Source: Hyphomicrobium_A sp964493785
GTDB taxonomy: Bacteria; Pseudomonadota; Alphaproteobacteria; Rhizobiales; Hyphomicrobiaceae
Direction of reading: 5' to 3'
Length of the DNA: 64,000 nucleotides
Assembly (NCBI GenBank): GCA_964493785.1
Contig: CAZBPM010000009.1
Location: 1 to 64,000, forward strand
Shown here: positions 43,397 to 52,526 of the stretch, piece after piece
Position numbering within the stretch: position 1 is the stretch's first letter
Layout: each line of letters begins with the position of its first letter
The notes under the pieces: model-generated
The model's database searches: none
Told to the model about the DNA's origin: nothing
What the model saw: only the letters and a program-made list of their open reading frames with translations
Position numbers and translations under genes: made by a program

Positions 43397-43586
43397 CGAC
43401 CACCTGGACGTCAGCCTACGAATCGCGCTTTCTGCCGGCAGGCGCTAGCAATCTGGCGCCAGCGACCCGTTATCGTATCTCGTTCTGGGTGACTCCCAAA
43501 GGCCGTACATTACGCGCCAGCATGAAGCTTGCGAGAATGGACTGCTGTAACGACGCGGCTGTCTGGCCGCGCCGAGGGAGAGAACA

Positions 43587-43772
43587 ATGCCGAAAATCAG
43601 CATCCCACTGCCCGAAAAACGGGCTCTTACGGTGCGCGAGTTCTGCGCGCTCTACGGCGTGGGCCGCAATAAGGCCTACGAAGAGATCAACGCCGGCCGC
43701 CTCCCATTTCGCAAAAAAGGTCGCCGGACGCTGATTCCGCGTGACGCTGCCGATGCCTGGCTGAACGCGTAA
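43587..43772 (+). CDS. excisionase-type HTH protein
   Basis: A 61-residue MerR/excisionase-like DNA-binding protein: LTVREFCALYGVGRNKAYEEINAGRLPFRKKGRRTLIPRDAADAWLN. The helix-turn-helix and wing fill the whole protein, as in directionality factors that bend attachment-site DNA. It lies 190 bp after the integrase, the usual place for a factor that turns it towards excision. A regulatory role alone cannot be ruled out. A short GC hairpin without T-run lies at 43820-43838. Confidence 0.8.
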   Translation: MPKISIPLPEKRALTVREFCALYGVGRNKAYEEINAGRLPFRKKGRRTLIPRDAADAWLNA

Positions 43773-44056
43773 ACATCGCCTGAATGTTCCACGTGCAACA
43801 TAAGCTCCCTTTGGCGTCCCGCCGCATCCCTTGCGGCGCGACGCAACGCAAGCGCTCGATTCGATTGCTGGTTGGAGATTGGCCGTAGTCCGCGCTGCCG
43901 CAGATTGTTCGGTCGATTTCCTGGCCGACCAAGTCCGGCCCTGCCTCTGTAGGAATTCGAGCCCAGTGTCTCTGTAGCTTTTAGGCGTATGTAGCGAACC
44001 CCACCCCATCCATGGGTCGAGGTCTCGCAGTCGTTTTCTAGAGCCGGGGACCAGTC

Positions 44057-45190
44057 ATGACCTTCACCACGTCATCATCTCATGCCAATTCGCGCGCGCC
44101 TTCTGCTGCGTCGACCAATCGTCAGCGTTCTGATGAGCTGAGCGAGGCGATCAACCTCTGGCTTGGTGAGCGCAATCTGTCCAAAGCTATGGAGCGCGAG
44201 GAACTCGCGCAGATCGAAGGTTTCCAGCGCGTGCTGGCAATCCGCAATGGCTTGCTCTGCGCCGCCATCGGCTACATTCGCCAAACGCCACGTGCGGACA
44301 GCACTCTCGGCGTTCTTATGCTGATCGGCTTCCTTTGCGACAACAACGACGGGCTGTGCCGCGTAGGTGTCAAGCGCATGGCGGAAATCTTCAACCGCTC
44401 AGAGGTGGCGATGAGCGCGACCATCGCGCGCCTCAGCGAGGCTGGCCGCATTGGCGTGATCAAGAACGCCGGATTGTCGGATGCCTACTGGATCAAAATC
44501 CCTGCCGAGATGGCCCACATCACCGCCAATACCGTGGACTTCGTGAACGCACTGTCACCGCGCCCGGCCCCGTACTACCGCCGCGCTCATCAAGTTCCGG
44601 TAGGCGGCGAACCCTCTAAGTCCATCTTGGGGGTCAACCGAGCGGCACCCCACAAGTCCACCTTGGGGGTTACCCCCCAAGTCGACAACGCCGAACCCCC
44701 CAAGCCGACAGACCACTCTCTATATACTTCTAATTGTAGGATTTCTAAGAAGGACTCTAAGGGGGTAGAGCAGCAGCTCGCGCTGCATGCTCTCGCCTCC
44801 CTCGCTCGCGACGTTTCATCACTTGAGGGTTCAACCTCAAAGGGCGCAGCTCGTCGAGCTGCGAGCGGTCTCTGCGACATCACCGCAATTCTTCCACCCG
44901 ACGGCTCCTACTGCTGGGGCGAGAAGGGCATGCAGTACCTCGTCGAGCACGACTTCCAGCCGAACGACGTAAGGAGGCTGTTCGGCGATTGGCGCGACGA
45001 CCGCATCAAGCATGGAAAAAAATTCAAGGGGGAGGTGGGCTGGTGGCTCGACTTTCAGCAATGGGTGCGCCGGGAAGCCCAGTTTCGTGATGAGCGCGGT
45101 GTTGGTCGCGTCGGTAGCCGTAGTCGCGTTTCGAGCTTGGATGAGATCGCCGACATGGCGTTCGGCGGAAAGGGGAACTCGAATGGCTAA
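44057..45190 (+). CDS. winged-HTH protein, probable replication initiator of the island
   Basis: A 377-residue protein with GGGGA before the ATG. Residues about 75-150 form an HTH domain of the kind in phage replisome organisers (LGVLMLIGFLCDNNDGLCRVGVKRMAEIFNRSEVAMSATIARLSEAGRIGVIK). Residues about 185-235 are a low-complexity linker encoded by repeated DNA, and about 290-345 hold a second helical domain (FQPNDVRRLFGDWRDDRIKHGKKFKGEVGWWLDFQQWVRRE). The design of HTH, linker with repeats, C-terminal domain resembles lambda O-like initiators. The assignment is inferred from layout. It overlaps the next gene by 8 bp. Confidence 0.65.
   Translation: MTFTTSSSHANSRAPSAASTNRQRSDELSEAINLWLGERNLSKAMEREELAQIEGFQRVLAIRNGLLCAAIGYIRQTPRADSTLGVLMLIGFLCDNNDGLCRVGVKRMAEIFNRSEVAMSATIARLSEAGRIGVIKNAGLSDAYWIKIPAEMAHITANTVDFVNALSPRPAPYYRRAHQVPVGGEPSKSILGVNRAAPHKSTLGVTPQVDNAEPPKPTDHSLYTSNCRISKKDSKGVEQQLALHALASLARDVSSLEGSTSKGAARRAASGLCDITAILPPDGSYCWGEKGMQYLVEHDFQPNDVRRLFGDWRDDRIKHGKKFKGEVGWWLDFQQWVRREAQFRDERGVGRVGSRSRVSSLDEIADMAFGGKGNSNG
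44618..44762. repeat. iteron-like repeats next to an AT-rich stretch: candidate replication origin
   Basis: The core CTTGGGGGT occurs in direct orientation at 44626 and 44662 (inside a 17-bp repeat, 36 bp apart) and as its complement ACCCCCCAAG at 44672 and 44695. A stretch of about 45 bases that is clearly AT-rich follows (44718-44762). All of it lies within the coding frame of the replication-type protein, as the lambda origin lies within gene O. The second and third copies form a near-perfect palindrome. Confidence 0.5.
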
Positions 45191-45677
45191 CGACCTAACC
45201 ACTGCCAACAGTGAGAATCGAATGCCCGTGGCGTCCTCGGTGCGCGAGGGCATCATGGACTTGCTAGCCGCATTCCCGATCGCCGGTGCGCGCGCCGACG
45301 ACGAGCGAGTCCGCTCGATGCGCCTCTTCGGGAAGGCAATGGATGGCTTCGACGGGGAGACGCAGCTGAGAGCGCTTCAGCGCCTCGTTCTGCACAACCC
45401 GCGCAATCCATTCCCGCCGACGCCTCAGGACGTCTACGAGCAGTGCTGCAAGCTGCGCGTCGCGTGGTGGCGCGACCCCGAGCGCGTGGCGCTGTTAACC
45501 GACGACCATTGGCGTCTAGTCATTGCCAAAAACGCCGACGTCACGTGGCCAGTGGCCGAGCTTGGTCCGCCGCCGGGTACGGAGCGCTGCGTGGTGCCGC
45601 AGAGGATGATCGAGGAACTGCGCCTGACCGATCGCTACGACATGCGTGGTATCGAAAAGTCGACGTGGTCGAGGTGA
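45183..45677 (+). CDS. island protein of unknown function
   Basis: A 164-residue protein from ATG 45183, overlapping the replication-type gene by 8 bp and so likely made together with it. It has a helical N-terminal half (SSVREGIMDLLAAFPIAGARADDERVRSMRLFGKAMDGF), then LRALQRLVLHNPRNPFPPTPQDVYEQCCKLRVAWW. The phrase on rows of short helices with PPTPQDV resembles phage proteins that load or regulate a helicase, but I cannot show this. No signal peptide or membrane segment. Confidence 0.65.
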   Translation: MANDLTTANSENRMPVASSVREGIMDLLAAFPIAGARADDERVRSMRLFGKAMDGFDGETQLRALQRLVLHNPRNPFPPTPQDVYEQCCKLRVAWWRDPERVALLTDDHWRLVIAKNADVTWPVAELGPPPGTERCVVPQRMIEELRLTDRYDMRGIEKSTWSR

Positions 45678-45680
45678 GCC

Positions 45681-45926
45681 ATGGGAGCGGAATTCTTCTG
45701 GGACGCCTACTACACGATGACGATCCAGTTCCTTCAGCTGGCCGTACTCCTCGGCGCCCTGGTGGCAGGTGCAGTCGCTGCTCGACTTCCCCCTTCGCTC
45801 GCGCGCTTCGCGCTGGGGGCCACCGCCGGGCGTCAACCGCACCCGGTCTTCGTCCGACCTCGGTCGCTTCTAGTCAAGCTCTTGGCGGCCCTGTTTGGCT
45901 CACCACTGGTCCCGCCGCATGTGTGA
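45681..45926 (+). CDS. small membrane protein of the island
   Basis: An 81-residue protein starting 4 bp after the previous stop with GAGG in front. One clear membrane segment at about residues 14-36 (TIQFLQLAVLLGALVAGAVAARL) and a weaker hydrophobic end. The middle is Arg/Pro-rich. I do not recognise it; its place in the coupled left-arm gene row is the main support that it is real. Confidence 0.5.
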   Translation: MGAEFFWDAYYTMTIQFLQLAVLLGALVAGAVAARLPPSLARFALGATAGRQPHPVFVRPRSLLVKLLAALFGSPLVPPHV

Positions 45927-45992
45927 CGTGAAGCGATTGACTTTTGGCGACCGGCATTGGGTCGCACGCGCGGGCACGTCATGGGGTGATAC

Positions 45993-46391
45993 ATGCGGTG
46001 GCTGAAGATTACTGGAGTTGAGACAACTGCCAAATTGGGGCACGTCGGACGACAGCTCGTCGAGGACCTAACGGCCTTGATCGGCCGGACCCGACGCGAG
46101 CGCCGCGATGTACGCGCTCAATTGCGGGCATTGTTGGTGGACCATCTCGCCGAAGAACTCCGCCAGCGCGTCGAGGACGCCAAGCTGGCGCGTCGGCGTT
46201 GCGGCGCGCATGCGCGAACAGCGGGCCGTCCTTGCCAGGCTGCTGCTATGCCAAATGGCAAGTGCAGGCTACATGGTGGGCTGTCAACGGGCGCAAAGAC
46301 TGCAGAGGGACGCCGCCGCATCTCCGCCGCGCAAAGGCGCCGCTGGCGGACTTGGCGCGAGAGGAAGCAAACCTCAGCGAGAGAGCGCTGA
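45993..46391 (+). CDS. HGGxSTG-motif protein
   Basis: A 132-residue basic protein. The C-terminal half has the marks of the HGGxSTG group seen in prophages and islands: CGAHARTAGRPCQAAAMPNGKCRLHGGLSTGAKTAEGRRRISAAQRRRW, with three cysteines and a histidine that could hold zinc. The N-terminal half is a charged helix. Its role is unknown; in phages such genes sit near packaging or replication genes. It is the last plus-strand gene before the minus-strand restriction operon. Confidence 0.7.
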   Translation: MRWLKITGVETTAKLGHVGRQLVEDLTALIGRTRRERRDVRAQLRALLVDHLAEELRQRVEDAKLARRRCGAHARTAGRPCQAAAMPNGKCRLHGGLSTGAKTAEGRRRISAAQRRRWRTWRERKQTSARER

Positions 46392-46546
46392 TGATGCACG
46401 ACGGTTTGCTCGCACCCTGCGGCCCGGCCTAAGTTCGGCCTGCCGACGGGGCTATGTTCAGAACCAGGCGACCGATGGAAAAACGAGTGTGATCGACCGC
46501 GTCAGCTGAACGATCGCGCCGCTTGGCGGGATCGTTGGCGTCCCGG

Positions 46547-47257
46547 TCACAGCTGGACGAACTGGCCGCCGCTTTGATCCAACCAATCTTTTCGCTGGCG
46601 ATAGTCCGGCATGGTTCTCTCGATAGTGCGCCAAAACTTCTGGTCATGCGTAGGGGCGTCGATGTGCGCCAGCTCGTGCACCACCACGTAGTCGATGGCT
46701 CGGCGTGGTAAAGTCATCAGCGCCCAATGGAAATTCAGCCGATGCCCCTTTCCGCATGAGCCCCAACGGGCGCCCAGATCACGAACGTGCACGGGCCCAG
46801 CCTGCAAGGCCATTCGATCAGCCCAGTAGTCGACACGGTCCTCTAGCCAGGACTTGCCGTGTTCGCAGTACCAACCCACGAAGTGGTGTCGCGCGCGCGA
46901 CAGTGCTGAACGGTCGAGTACAAAGCGGCCGTGCACCAATTTCAGAGGACGATCCTGGTGCTCAACAAGGCGCAGCCTATAAGTCCGGCCGAGGTACGAA
47001 AATCCTTCACCTGACACGAACTCTTTGCGATACGCCTGACGGGCCAAGAGGTCGCGTTCGCTGAGCTTGCGATAGATCCACATGCGCTTCTCGCGCACAA
47101 ACTTCGCAAGCTGCTGATCATTGGCGGCGGCCGGTGCCAACAGTGAAAGTGTTCCATCGCGTTCGATCACGATCGACATTGATTTGCGTTGCGGGCTTCG
47201 ACGCATGGCAAATTGCAGATCTCCAATCGAGAGCGTGTTTGGAACGGCAATCTTCAT
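46547..47257 (-). CDS. YgjP-type zinc metallopeptidase, last gene of the restriction operon
   Basis: A 236-residue protein of the YgjP/WLM (DUF45) group. The zinc motif is HELAH at about residues 195-199 in VVVHELAHIDAPTHDQKFW, with the third ligand probably the following His of the THD. Upstream are the conserved RDLGARWGSC and the N-terminal beta-rich RRSPQRKSMSIVI. Its start overlaps the hsdR stop by 4 bp. YgjP-like genes are often found beside hsdR, but their part in restriction is not known; cleavage of a partner protein is one possibility. Confidence 0.88.
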   Translation of the reverse strand: MKIAVPNTLSIGDLQFAMRRSPQRKSMSIVIERDGTLSLLAPAAANDQQLAKFVREKRMWIYRKLSERDLLARQAYRKEFVSGEGFSYLGRTYRLRLVEHQDRPLKLVHGRFVLDRSALSRARHHFVGWYCEHGKSWLEDRVDYWADRMALQAGPVHVRDLGARWGSCGKGHRLNFHWALMTLPRRAIDYVVVHELAHIDAPTHDQKFWRTIERTMPDYRQRKDWLDQSGGQFVQL

Positions 47258-50200
47258 GGAGCACCGAACTTATGTCGGTTAGCCCTCGCCACCTCGATCA
47301 ACCGATCTGCAGCAGCCCCCTGGCCCTTCAAGGACACGATCTCCTTGCCGGTGTCGTTCTTCCCGTCCAGGAATTCGACAAGCCAGTTACGCAACACGCG
47401 TTGTTTCTCGGGAGTAGTCCAGAAGTCCGCCAACGACAATTCACGCTGCAAGTGGCTCACCAGCTCGATGGTCCAACTGATGAGGCCAGATTTTTGAGCA
47501 TCGGTCAGTGGTTCGCCATATGAGGCTGCGCTCTTCAGGGCATTGAAGAAGGGCATATGTGTAGCGGGATCGAGCCCGACGATGCTTTCGGTGCGCCCTT
47601 TCCGAGCTTCCTCCACCAGAGCGCGTAGTGCCTCGACCAGCGCATCCCATTGCTCGCCGAATTCACGAAGGATGCCTTCGAGGCGCTCCGAGAGCTTCTG
47701 GTAGTGCTCCTGATCCTCGTCGAAGTGCTTGCTGATGTGATACCGAAGCGCGTGCTCCATCTCGCTCGCTTTCGCGCGCGGTGACCGTTCGGCTTCGACG
47801 TGGGCGGCAAACTTCGTATCCGTCAGAGAAATCGGGGGTATCTTCGGATCGATGCCATGCGCCTCGATGTGGTCGTCGATGAGTTGGCGCACCTTCTCGC
47901 CCACCTCCTTGCCAACGAGGCGGAGGACATCACGGTCATAACGGTTCCGAGCGCGTGCCTGAATGAAAGCCAGCCTCTTGGCATCTGGGACGAACGGCAG
48001 GGCCTCAGGCCGTGGCAGGACGACATCGAGTGTTGCCAGGAATTGCTTTAGCTTGACCTGGAATTCGGCGCGAAGGCGATCGTCGCGAAGAACGCGAACA
48101 CAGGCCTCATCATCCTCCAAGTTGTTGATGCCGTTCCGGGCAAACAAGTCCTTCACACGTTGATGGCGGTCCCGCAGCTTCGGGATCTCGTCTTGCAGGC
48201 TCTGCAATGCTCCATCGACATCATCGGCATTGTAGGCGTCCAGGGCTTCTTTCAGATGTTGCGCCACGCCGTAGTAGTCGACGACGAAACCAGCCCGCTT
48301 TCTTTCGCCAGCCGTACGATTCACGCGGGCGATCGCCTGGAGCAGCTCGGCCTCGCGGATCGCGCGGTCGAGATACATGACCTGCGCCACCGGGGCATCG
48401 AACCCCGTGAGCAACATGGACTTGACGATGAGAATAGACAGCGGGTCGCACTTGTCCGGCGCTGCGTGGAGCAACGGCTTTTTGAACCGCTCAATGCGCG
48501 CATCATTCTTGGTCTGATCGGTCCATGGGGCGAGCGCAGGATCGTCATTCTGCGCCCCTGAAATGATCGGGGCGAATTCCAGTTTGCGGATCGTATCGAG
48601 AAAGCGATGCGCTCGCACGAGGAACCGCGTTTGCTCGTCCCGCTTTTCGAGTTCGTGCAGCGGCAGCTGAACGATGCGCGGATCAAGGGCCTCCAATTCG
48701 GTGACAAGCTCCCGTCGCGCCTCCTCGAACCCGTCGTAGTATCGAGCAGCTGCGCGACGGCTGACTGCTACGACCTGAGCCTTGAAGCCGTTCGGTAGGA
48801 TGTTCGCGACATAGTGCCGGAACATGTCACGGGATTTGGCACCAATCATGCCCGTGGATTCAAGGACATTTCCCTTGGTGCCGTACTTGGCTTTGATGGC
48901 TTCGAGCTGCTCGGGCGTATAGTCTTGCAGCATATCCTCGAACAATTGGTCGAGTTGGCCACCACCTTTGACCCCGGCGCGCGCTGTCCGGCCCTCATAG
49001 AGGATCGGGAGCGTCGCTCCGTCCTCCTCGGACTGTCGGATCGTGTAGCGGTCGATGAACTCGCCGAAGATGTCGTGGGTAGGCTTCTTGCCGGCCATGA
49101 TGATCGGCGTGCCGGTGAAGCCGATCAGAACGCAATTCGGCAGCGCCGCCCGGAGGTTTGCGTGCAGCGTGGTCGTGTGGGAGCGGTGCGCTTCATCCAC
49201 CAAGACGAGGATGTTCTCGCTCTCATTAAGCAGAGGGAAAATGCCATCCTTGCTATCGACGACATCCTCGTCCGCACTGGCTTCACCAGCCTCGTCGTCG
49301 CTGGCCGCCCCGCGATATTTCTGGATCATCGCGAAGACGAGGTCTTTCCCATCCCGTTTGAGCGTCTCCTGTAACACTTCGGCGCTCGGTACTGTGCGAA
49401 GCCCCTCTTTCCGAGGCTTCACGACATTGAGCCGCTCTTCGGTGAGCTTGGCCGTGTCGCCGAGCTGCTTCTGCAGGTCGCGACGATCGGTAACTACGAT
49501 GATCTTGAATGGCCTGAGCTGCGGATCGGATCGCATCTTGCGGATCAGGAACACCATCGACAGGCTTTTGCCCGAGCCCTGGGTATGCCACACGATCCCG
49601 CCGCGGCGATCGAATTCCCGATCCACTTTGCGCGTCTTGCCGGTCTTGAGGCGATGGACCGCCTCCCTAACGGCGCGGAACTGCTGATAGCGCGGCGCAA
49701 CTTTGATAGTGCGCCCCTCGACCTGCATGAATAGGGTGAAATGGCGGGCGATGTCGAGCAAGTGCTCTGGCCTCAGCGCACCTGCAACGAGCTTTTCCTG
49801 GCTCGACAGGTCCTGCTTGCCGAGCGCCTTGGCCACTTCGGAGATGGCCACCGGCGCTGTGTCCTTCCACTCCATAAAATGAACCGCTCGACTGGTAAAC
49901 GTTCCGAGACGCGCCTCGTCGAAACTCGTCGCGACAACCAGCTGGTTCGTCCAGAAGAGGCGCTCGTTGCCCTCCTCGGCGGCGACCCAGTCGCGTTGGT
50001 TCGCATATCGTTGCAGCTGGTCGACAGCCTTTGCGATCGGCTCACTGGTTGACGGTGACTTGCATTCGATGACGACGAGCGGGATGCCGTTCACGAACAG
50101 CACTAGGTCAGGGCAAACGAATTTCTTTGCCTGTCCACCGGGCTCGTCGACACGGAACTGGCTGACGACGCGAAAGACGTTATTCGACGGCGTCTCCCAA

Positions 50201-50562
50201 TCGATGAAGCGGGCGATCTGCTGGCGCCCTTGATCCCATCCATCGAGGCCATCGACGGGACAGCCCTTGATCAGCCGCTCGGTCGTGACTTGATTGATTT
50301 CGAGGAGCTTCGTCTCGGCTACGCGCTCAAGGCCCGCCACCGCTTGCGCGACCCGGGCATCGTCGAGCCAAGGCTGTCCGTCCTTGAGATTGAGGCGGCG
50401 CAGCGCGTCCTCGAGATCACTCCTTAGGAGCACGTCCCGAAAGCTCGAACGCATGGTCTTGGCTGGATCGTCCACGTCGCCGACGTCATGTATCCAGCCC
50501 ATACCGACGAGCTGATCGATCAGCGGCTTCTCGACAAAAGTGTATTCTGGCCCTGTACTCAT
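47254..50562 (-). CDS. hsdR: type I restriction enzyme, R (motor/nuclease) subunit
   Basis: A 1102-residue subunit that translocates and cuts unmodified DNA. The N-terminal PD-(D/E)xK nuclease is CPDLVLFVNGIPLVVIECKSPS, with Asp152 and Glu166-Cys-Lys168. The SF2 motor has Walker A HTQGSGKS at 326-333, DEAHRS at about 456, and a late TGFDAPVAQVMYLD-type motif V with ARVNR for motif VI. A helical C-terminal part should contact the methyltransferase. No frameshift is seen, so the subunit looks functional. It overlaps the genes on both sides by 4 bp. Confidence 0.96.
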   Translation of the reverse strand: MSTGPEYTFVEKPLIDQLVGMGWIHDVGDVDDPAKTMRSSFRDVLLRSDLEDALRRLNLKDGQPWLDDARVAQAVAGLERVAETKLLEINQVTTERLIKGCPVDGLDGWDQGRQQIARFIDWETPSNNVFRVVSQFRVDEPGGQAKKFVCPDLVLFVNGIPLVVIECKSPSTSEPIAKAVDQLQRYANQRDWVAAEEGNERLFWTNQLVVATSFDEARLGTFTSRAVHFMEWKDTAPVAISEVAKALGKQDLSSQEKLVAGALRPEHLLDIARHFTLFMQVEGRTIKVAPRYQQFRAVREAVHRLKTGKTRKVDREFDRRGGIVWHTQGSGKSLSMVFLIRKMRSDPQLRPFKIIVVTDRRDLQKQLGDTAKLTEERLNVVKPRKEGLRTVPSAEVLQETLKRDGKDLVFAMIQKYRGAASDDEAGEASADEDVVDSKDGIFPLLNESENILVLVDEAHRSHTTTLHANLRAALPNCVLIGFTGTPIIMAGKKPTHDIFGEFIDRYTIRQSEEDGATLPILYEGRTARAGVKGGGQLDQLFEDMLQDYTPEQLEAIKAKYGTKGNVLESTGMIGAKSRDMFRHYVANILPNGFKAQVVAVSRRAAARYYDGFEEARRELVTELEALDPRIVQLPLHELEKRDEQTRFLVRAHRFLDTIRKLEFAPIISGAQNDDPALAPWTDQTKNDARIERFKKPLLHAAPDKCDPLSILIVKSMLLTGFDAPVAQVMYLDRAIREAELLQAIARVNRTAGERKRAGFVVDYYGVAQHLKEALDAYNADDVDGALQSLQDEIPKLRDRHQRVKDLFARNGINNLEDDEACVRVLRDDRLRAEFQVKLKQFLATLDVVLPRPEALPFVPDAKRLAFIQARARNRYDRDVLRLVGKEVGEKVRQLIDDHIEAHGIDPKIPPISLTDTKFAAHVEAERSPRAKASEMEHALRYHISKHFDEDQEHYQKLSERLEGILREFGEQWDALVEALRALVEEARKGRTESIVGLDPATHMPFFNALKSAASYGEPLTDAQKSGLISWTIELVSHLQRELSLADFWTTPEKQRVLRNWLVEFLDGKNDTGKEIVSLKGQGAAADRLIEVARANRHKFGAP

Positions 50563-52526
50563 TGCGCCGCGTCGAGCTCCTCACTCACCAGGATCTCACG
50601 GTCAACGAACCGCTTTAATCCAACCTGGGAGGCAAAGCAGCGATAGCCGAGCCGGTTGGCTGCCTCCATGGTCGGAGGATCACCATCTGCGATGAAGGCG
50701 ACCTTTGGTCCGAGCCCCTCTTGAAGGCCATCCGGCCATGCCAGATCTACGACGGCAACGGGCTCGTTGCTCTCGGGGTCTGTCAGCTCGAATAACTCAA
50801 TCCCGGCCGCGAGGCCCTGCTTCTTGACCCATGCATTGAGACGCAGCCGCGCCCGTTCATCGCCATCCGGTTCTTCGGCTTCGGCATCACTAGCGGCGGC
50901 AATCGGGGCGGCACGAGCTTGATCGAGGATCGCGGTATCGCCGTGCAACAACTCAGCGAGGAAGGTGTTGGCAGCCTTTGCAAGCAGCTCTTGCCGCGCG
51001 GCGAGAAAATCGCGGTAACGGTCGATGAGCCAAAGCTGCGGATCGTCGGGAATCCACTGCGAGGCGAGTGCGCCGGGATGCGCGGCCTCCACCTGCAGGA
51101 AATAGTCCTCCGGTCGATCATCCAGAATGTCGAGGTTGCTGTCCTTGGTCAGGAAGCAGAAGTTCGCGACCGCATTCACCTCGGCGCGCTGATAGCGCTG
51201 CGGCGCTTTGTAGAGGATCGACTTCGGGAAGATGTGGTGGACTTCGAGCTTGCTGCCCTTACCCAGCATGTTCGCCTTGAGCGGCAGACCTAGACCCCAA
51301 TCCTTCGCTTCGCCGACACGGGTGAGCATGTAGAGCACGGGATAAAAGCGAGCGCCGAGGCTCCAGCCGCTGAAATGGCCCGGCAACACCTTGAGGCCGC
51401 CATGGGCCAGCGCAACTTGATCGATCAATCGATCAAGGCCCCCATCGATCTTCTCCACGGCCTTCAAGTCCTGGTCAATGAAGCTCTCGACCGATGACGA
51501 GTAGCGGCCCCACATGCCGCACTGAACGAACCAGAACAGCAGCCGGTCGCGGTCTTTGGCGGGCAATGTGCCGCCGGCGCGGTCGAGGTAGTGCGACATC
51601 ACCGGGATCGCGAACCGGCCGAATAGCACACGGTCGTGGTCGAGGCCGAGACGGCCGCTGATCATATTCAGGGACGCGTTGATGGCTTTCACCGAGTGCT
51701 TCAGGCCGTCCTGCACCTCGGCAGGCTCAGCATCGTGCAGGTGCAGGAACTTGGCCTCGCCCTTGGTCACCGTGTTGACGTTGCGCAGCAGCCAATCGAG
51801 GTTGAAGTCGAAGCCCTGCTCTTTCCAGGACTTCAGCGACTTGCGCATCTCGGTGCGAGCGTCCGGCCAGTCCGAGCAAATCTTGGCGAGCGCGAGGTCG
51901 CCCTTCGAGAGCTTAGTGCCACCGCTGTTGACGCGATTGAAGATGTCGACGACGACGTCGATGGTCTTGTCCTTGCCCGAAATTTCTTCGATGTGCAGGT
52001 CGATCTCGCGGATACCGAGAAGACGGTTCATCCGGTTGGAAAAGCGGAACACGTCGCCCTTATAGCGGTCATCCTTGCCAATGGGCTCGAGGAGCACCTC
52101 CGAGCCATCTGTCCCCAGGTGCATCAATTTCGAGACGTCGATCCAGCGCGGATCATCGCGCATCTTGATCGGTTGGTAGAATTCGAATGTCTCGTCGGCG
52201 AGGTGGAACTGCAGCCCGGTGAACGCCTGCGCATTGCCCTCGAAGAACTTCGGCGGCGCGCCGCGGATGACGCCATAGAGCGACGTCATGCGCTGCTGGC
52301 CGTCGAGCAGTAGCTTCACGACGCCGGCCGGGAGCTGGCCGCCACCGCGTGTCTCGGCCGTGCTCGATTCCGTTGCCCAGGTCAGCAGGCTGCCGACGGG
52401 ATGGCGGCGATAGAGCGACTCGAACAGGCCGCGCACCTGGTCGCGGTTCCAGACATAGCCACGCTGGAACTCGGGCAATGCCATGTGGCCGCTGTCGATG
52501 TGATCGAGAATGGTCGAAATCTTCAT
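50559..52526 (-). CDS. DUF262/HNH (GmrSD-like) nuclease inside the type I operon
   Basis: A 655-residue protein. The N-terminal DUF262 domain has the ParB-like motif DGQQRMTSLYGVI (DGQQR at 75-79), which hydrolyses nucleotides in GmrS and BrxU. Around residues 430-470 is a DUF1524-type HNH pattern: LEVHHIFPKSIL, then VANFCFLTKDSNLDI. The last 150 residues are a separate acidic-linker plus small domain. GmrSD-type enzymes cut modified DNA, so this gene would add an opposite specificity to the type I system. It overlaps hsdS and hsdR by 4 bp each and cannot be transcribed apart from them. Confidence 0.9.
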   Translation of the reverse strand: MKISTILDHIDSGHMALPEFQRGYVWNRDQVRGLFESLYRRHPVGSLLTWATESSTAETRGGGQLPAGVVKLLLDGQQRMTSLYGVIRGAPPKFFEGNAQAFTGLQFHLADETFEFYQPIKMRDDPRWIDVSKLMHLGTDGSEVLLEPIGKDDRYKGDVFRFSNRMNRLLGIREIDLHIEEISGKDKTIDVVVDIFNRVNSGGTKLSKGDLALAKICSDWPDARTEMRKSLKSWKEQGFDFNLDWLLRNVNTVTKGEAKFLHLHDAEPAEVQDGLKHSVKAINASLNMISGRLGLDHDRVLFGRFAIPVMSHYLDRAGGTLPAKDRDRLLFWFVQCGMWGRYSSSVESFIDQDLKAVEKIDGGLDRLIDQVALAHGGLKVLPGHFSGWSLGARFYPVLYMLTRVGEAKDWGLGLPLKANMLGKGSKLEVHHIFPKSILYKAPQRYQRAEVNAVANFCFLTKDSNLDILDDRPEDYFLQVEAAHPGALASQWIPDDPQLWLIDRYRDFLAARQELLAKAANTFLAELLHGDTAILDQARAAPIAAASDAEAEEPDGDERARLRLNAWVKKQGLAAGIELFELTDPESNEPVAVVDLAWPDGLQEGLGPKVAFIADGDPPTMEAANRLGYRCFASQVGLKRFVDREILVSEELDAAQ

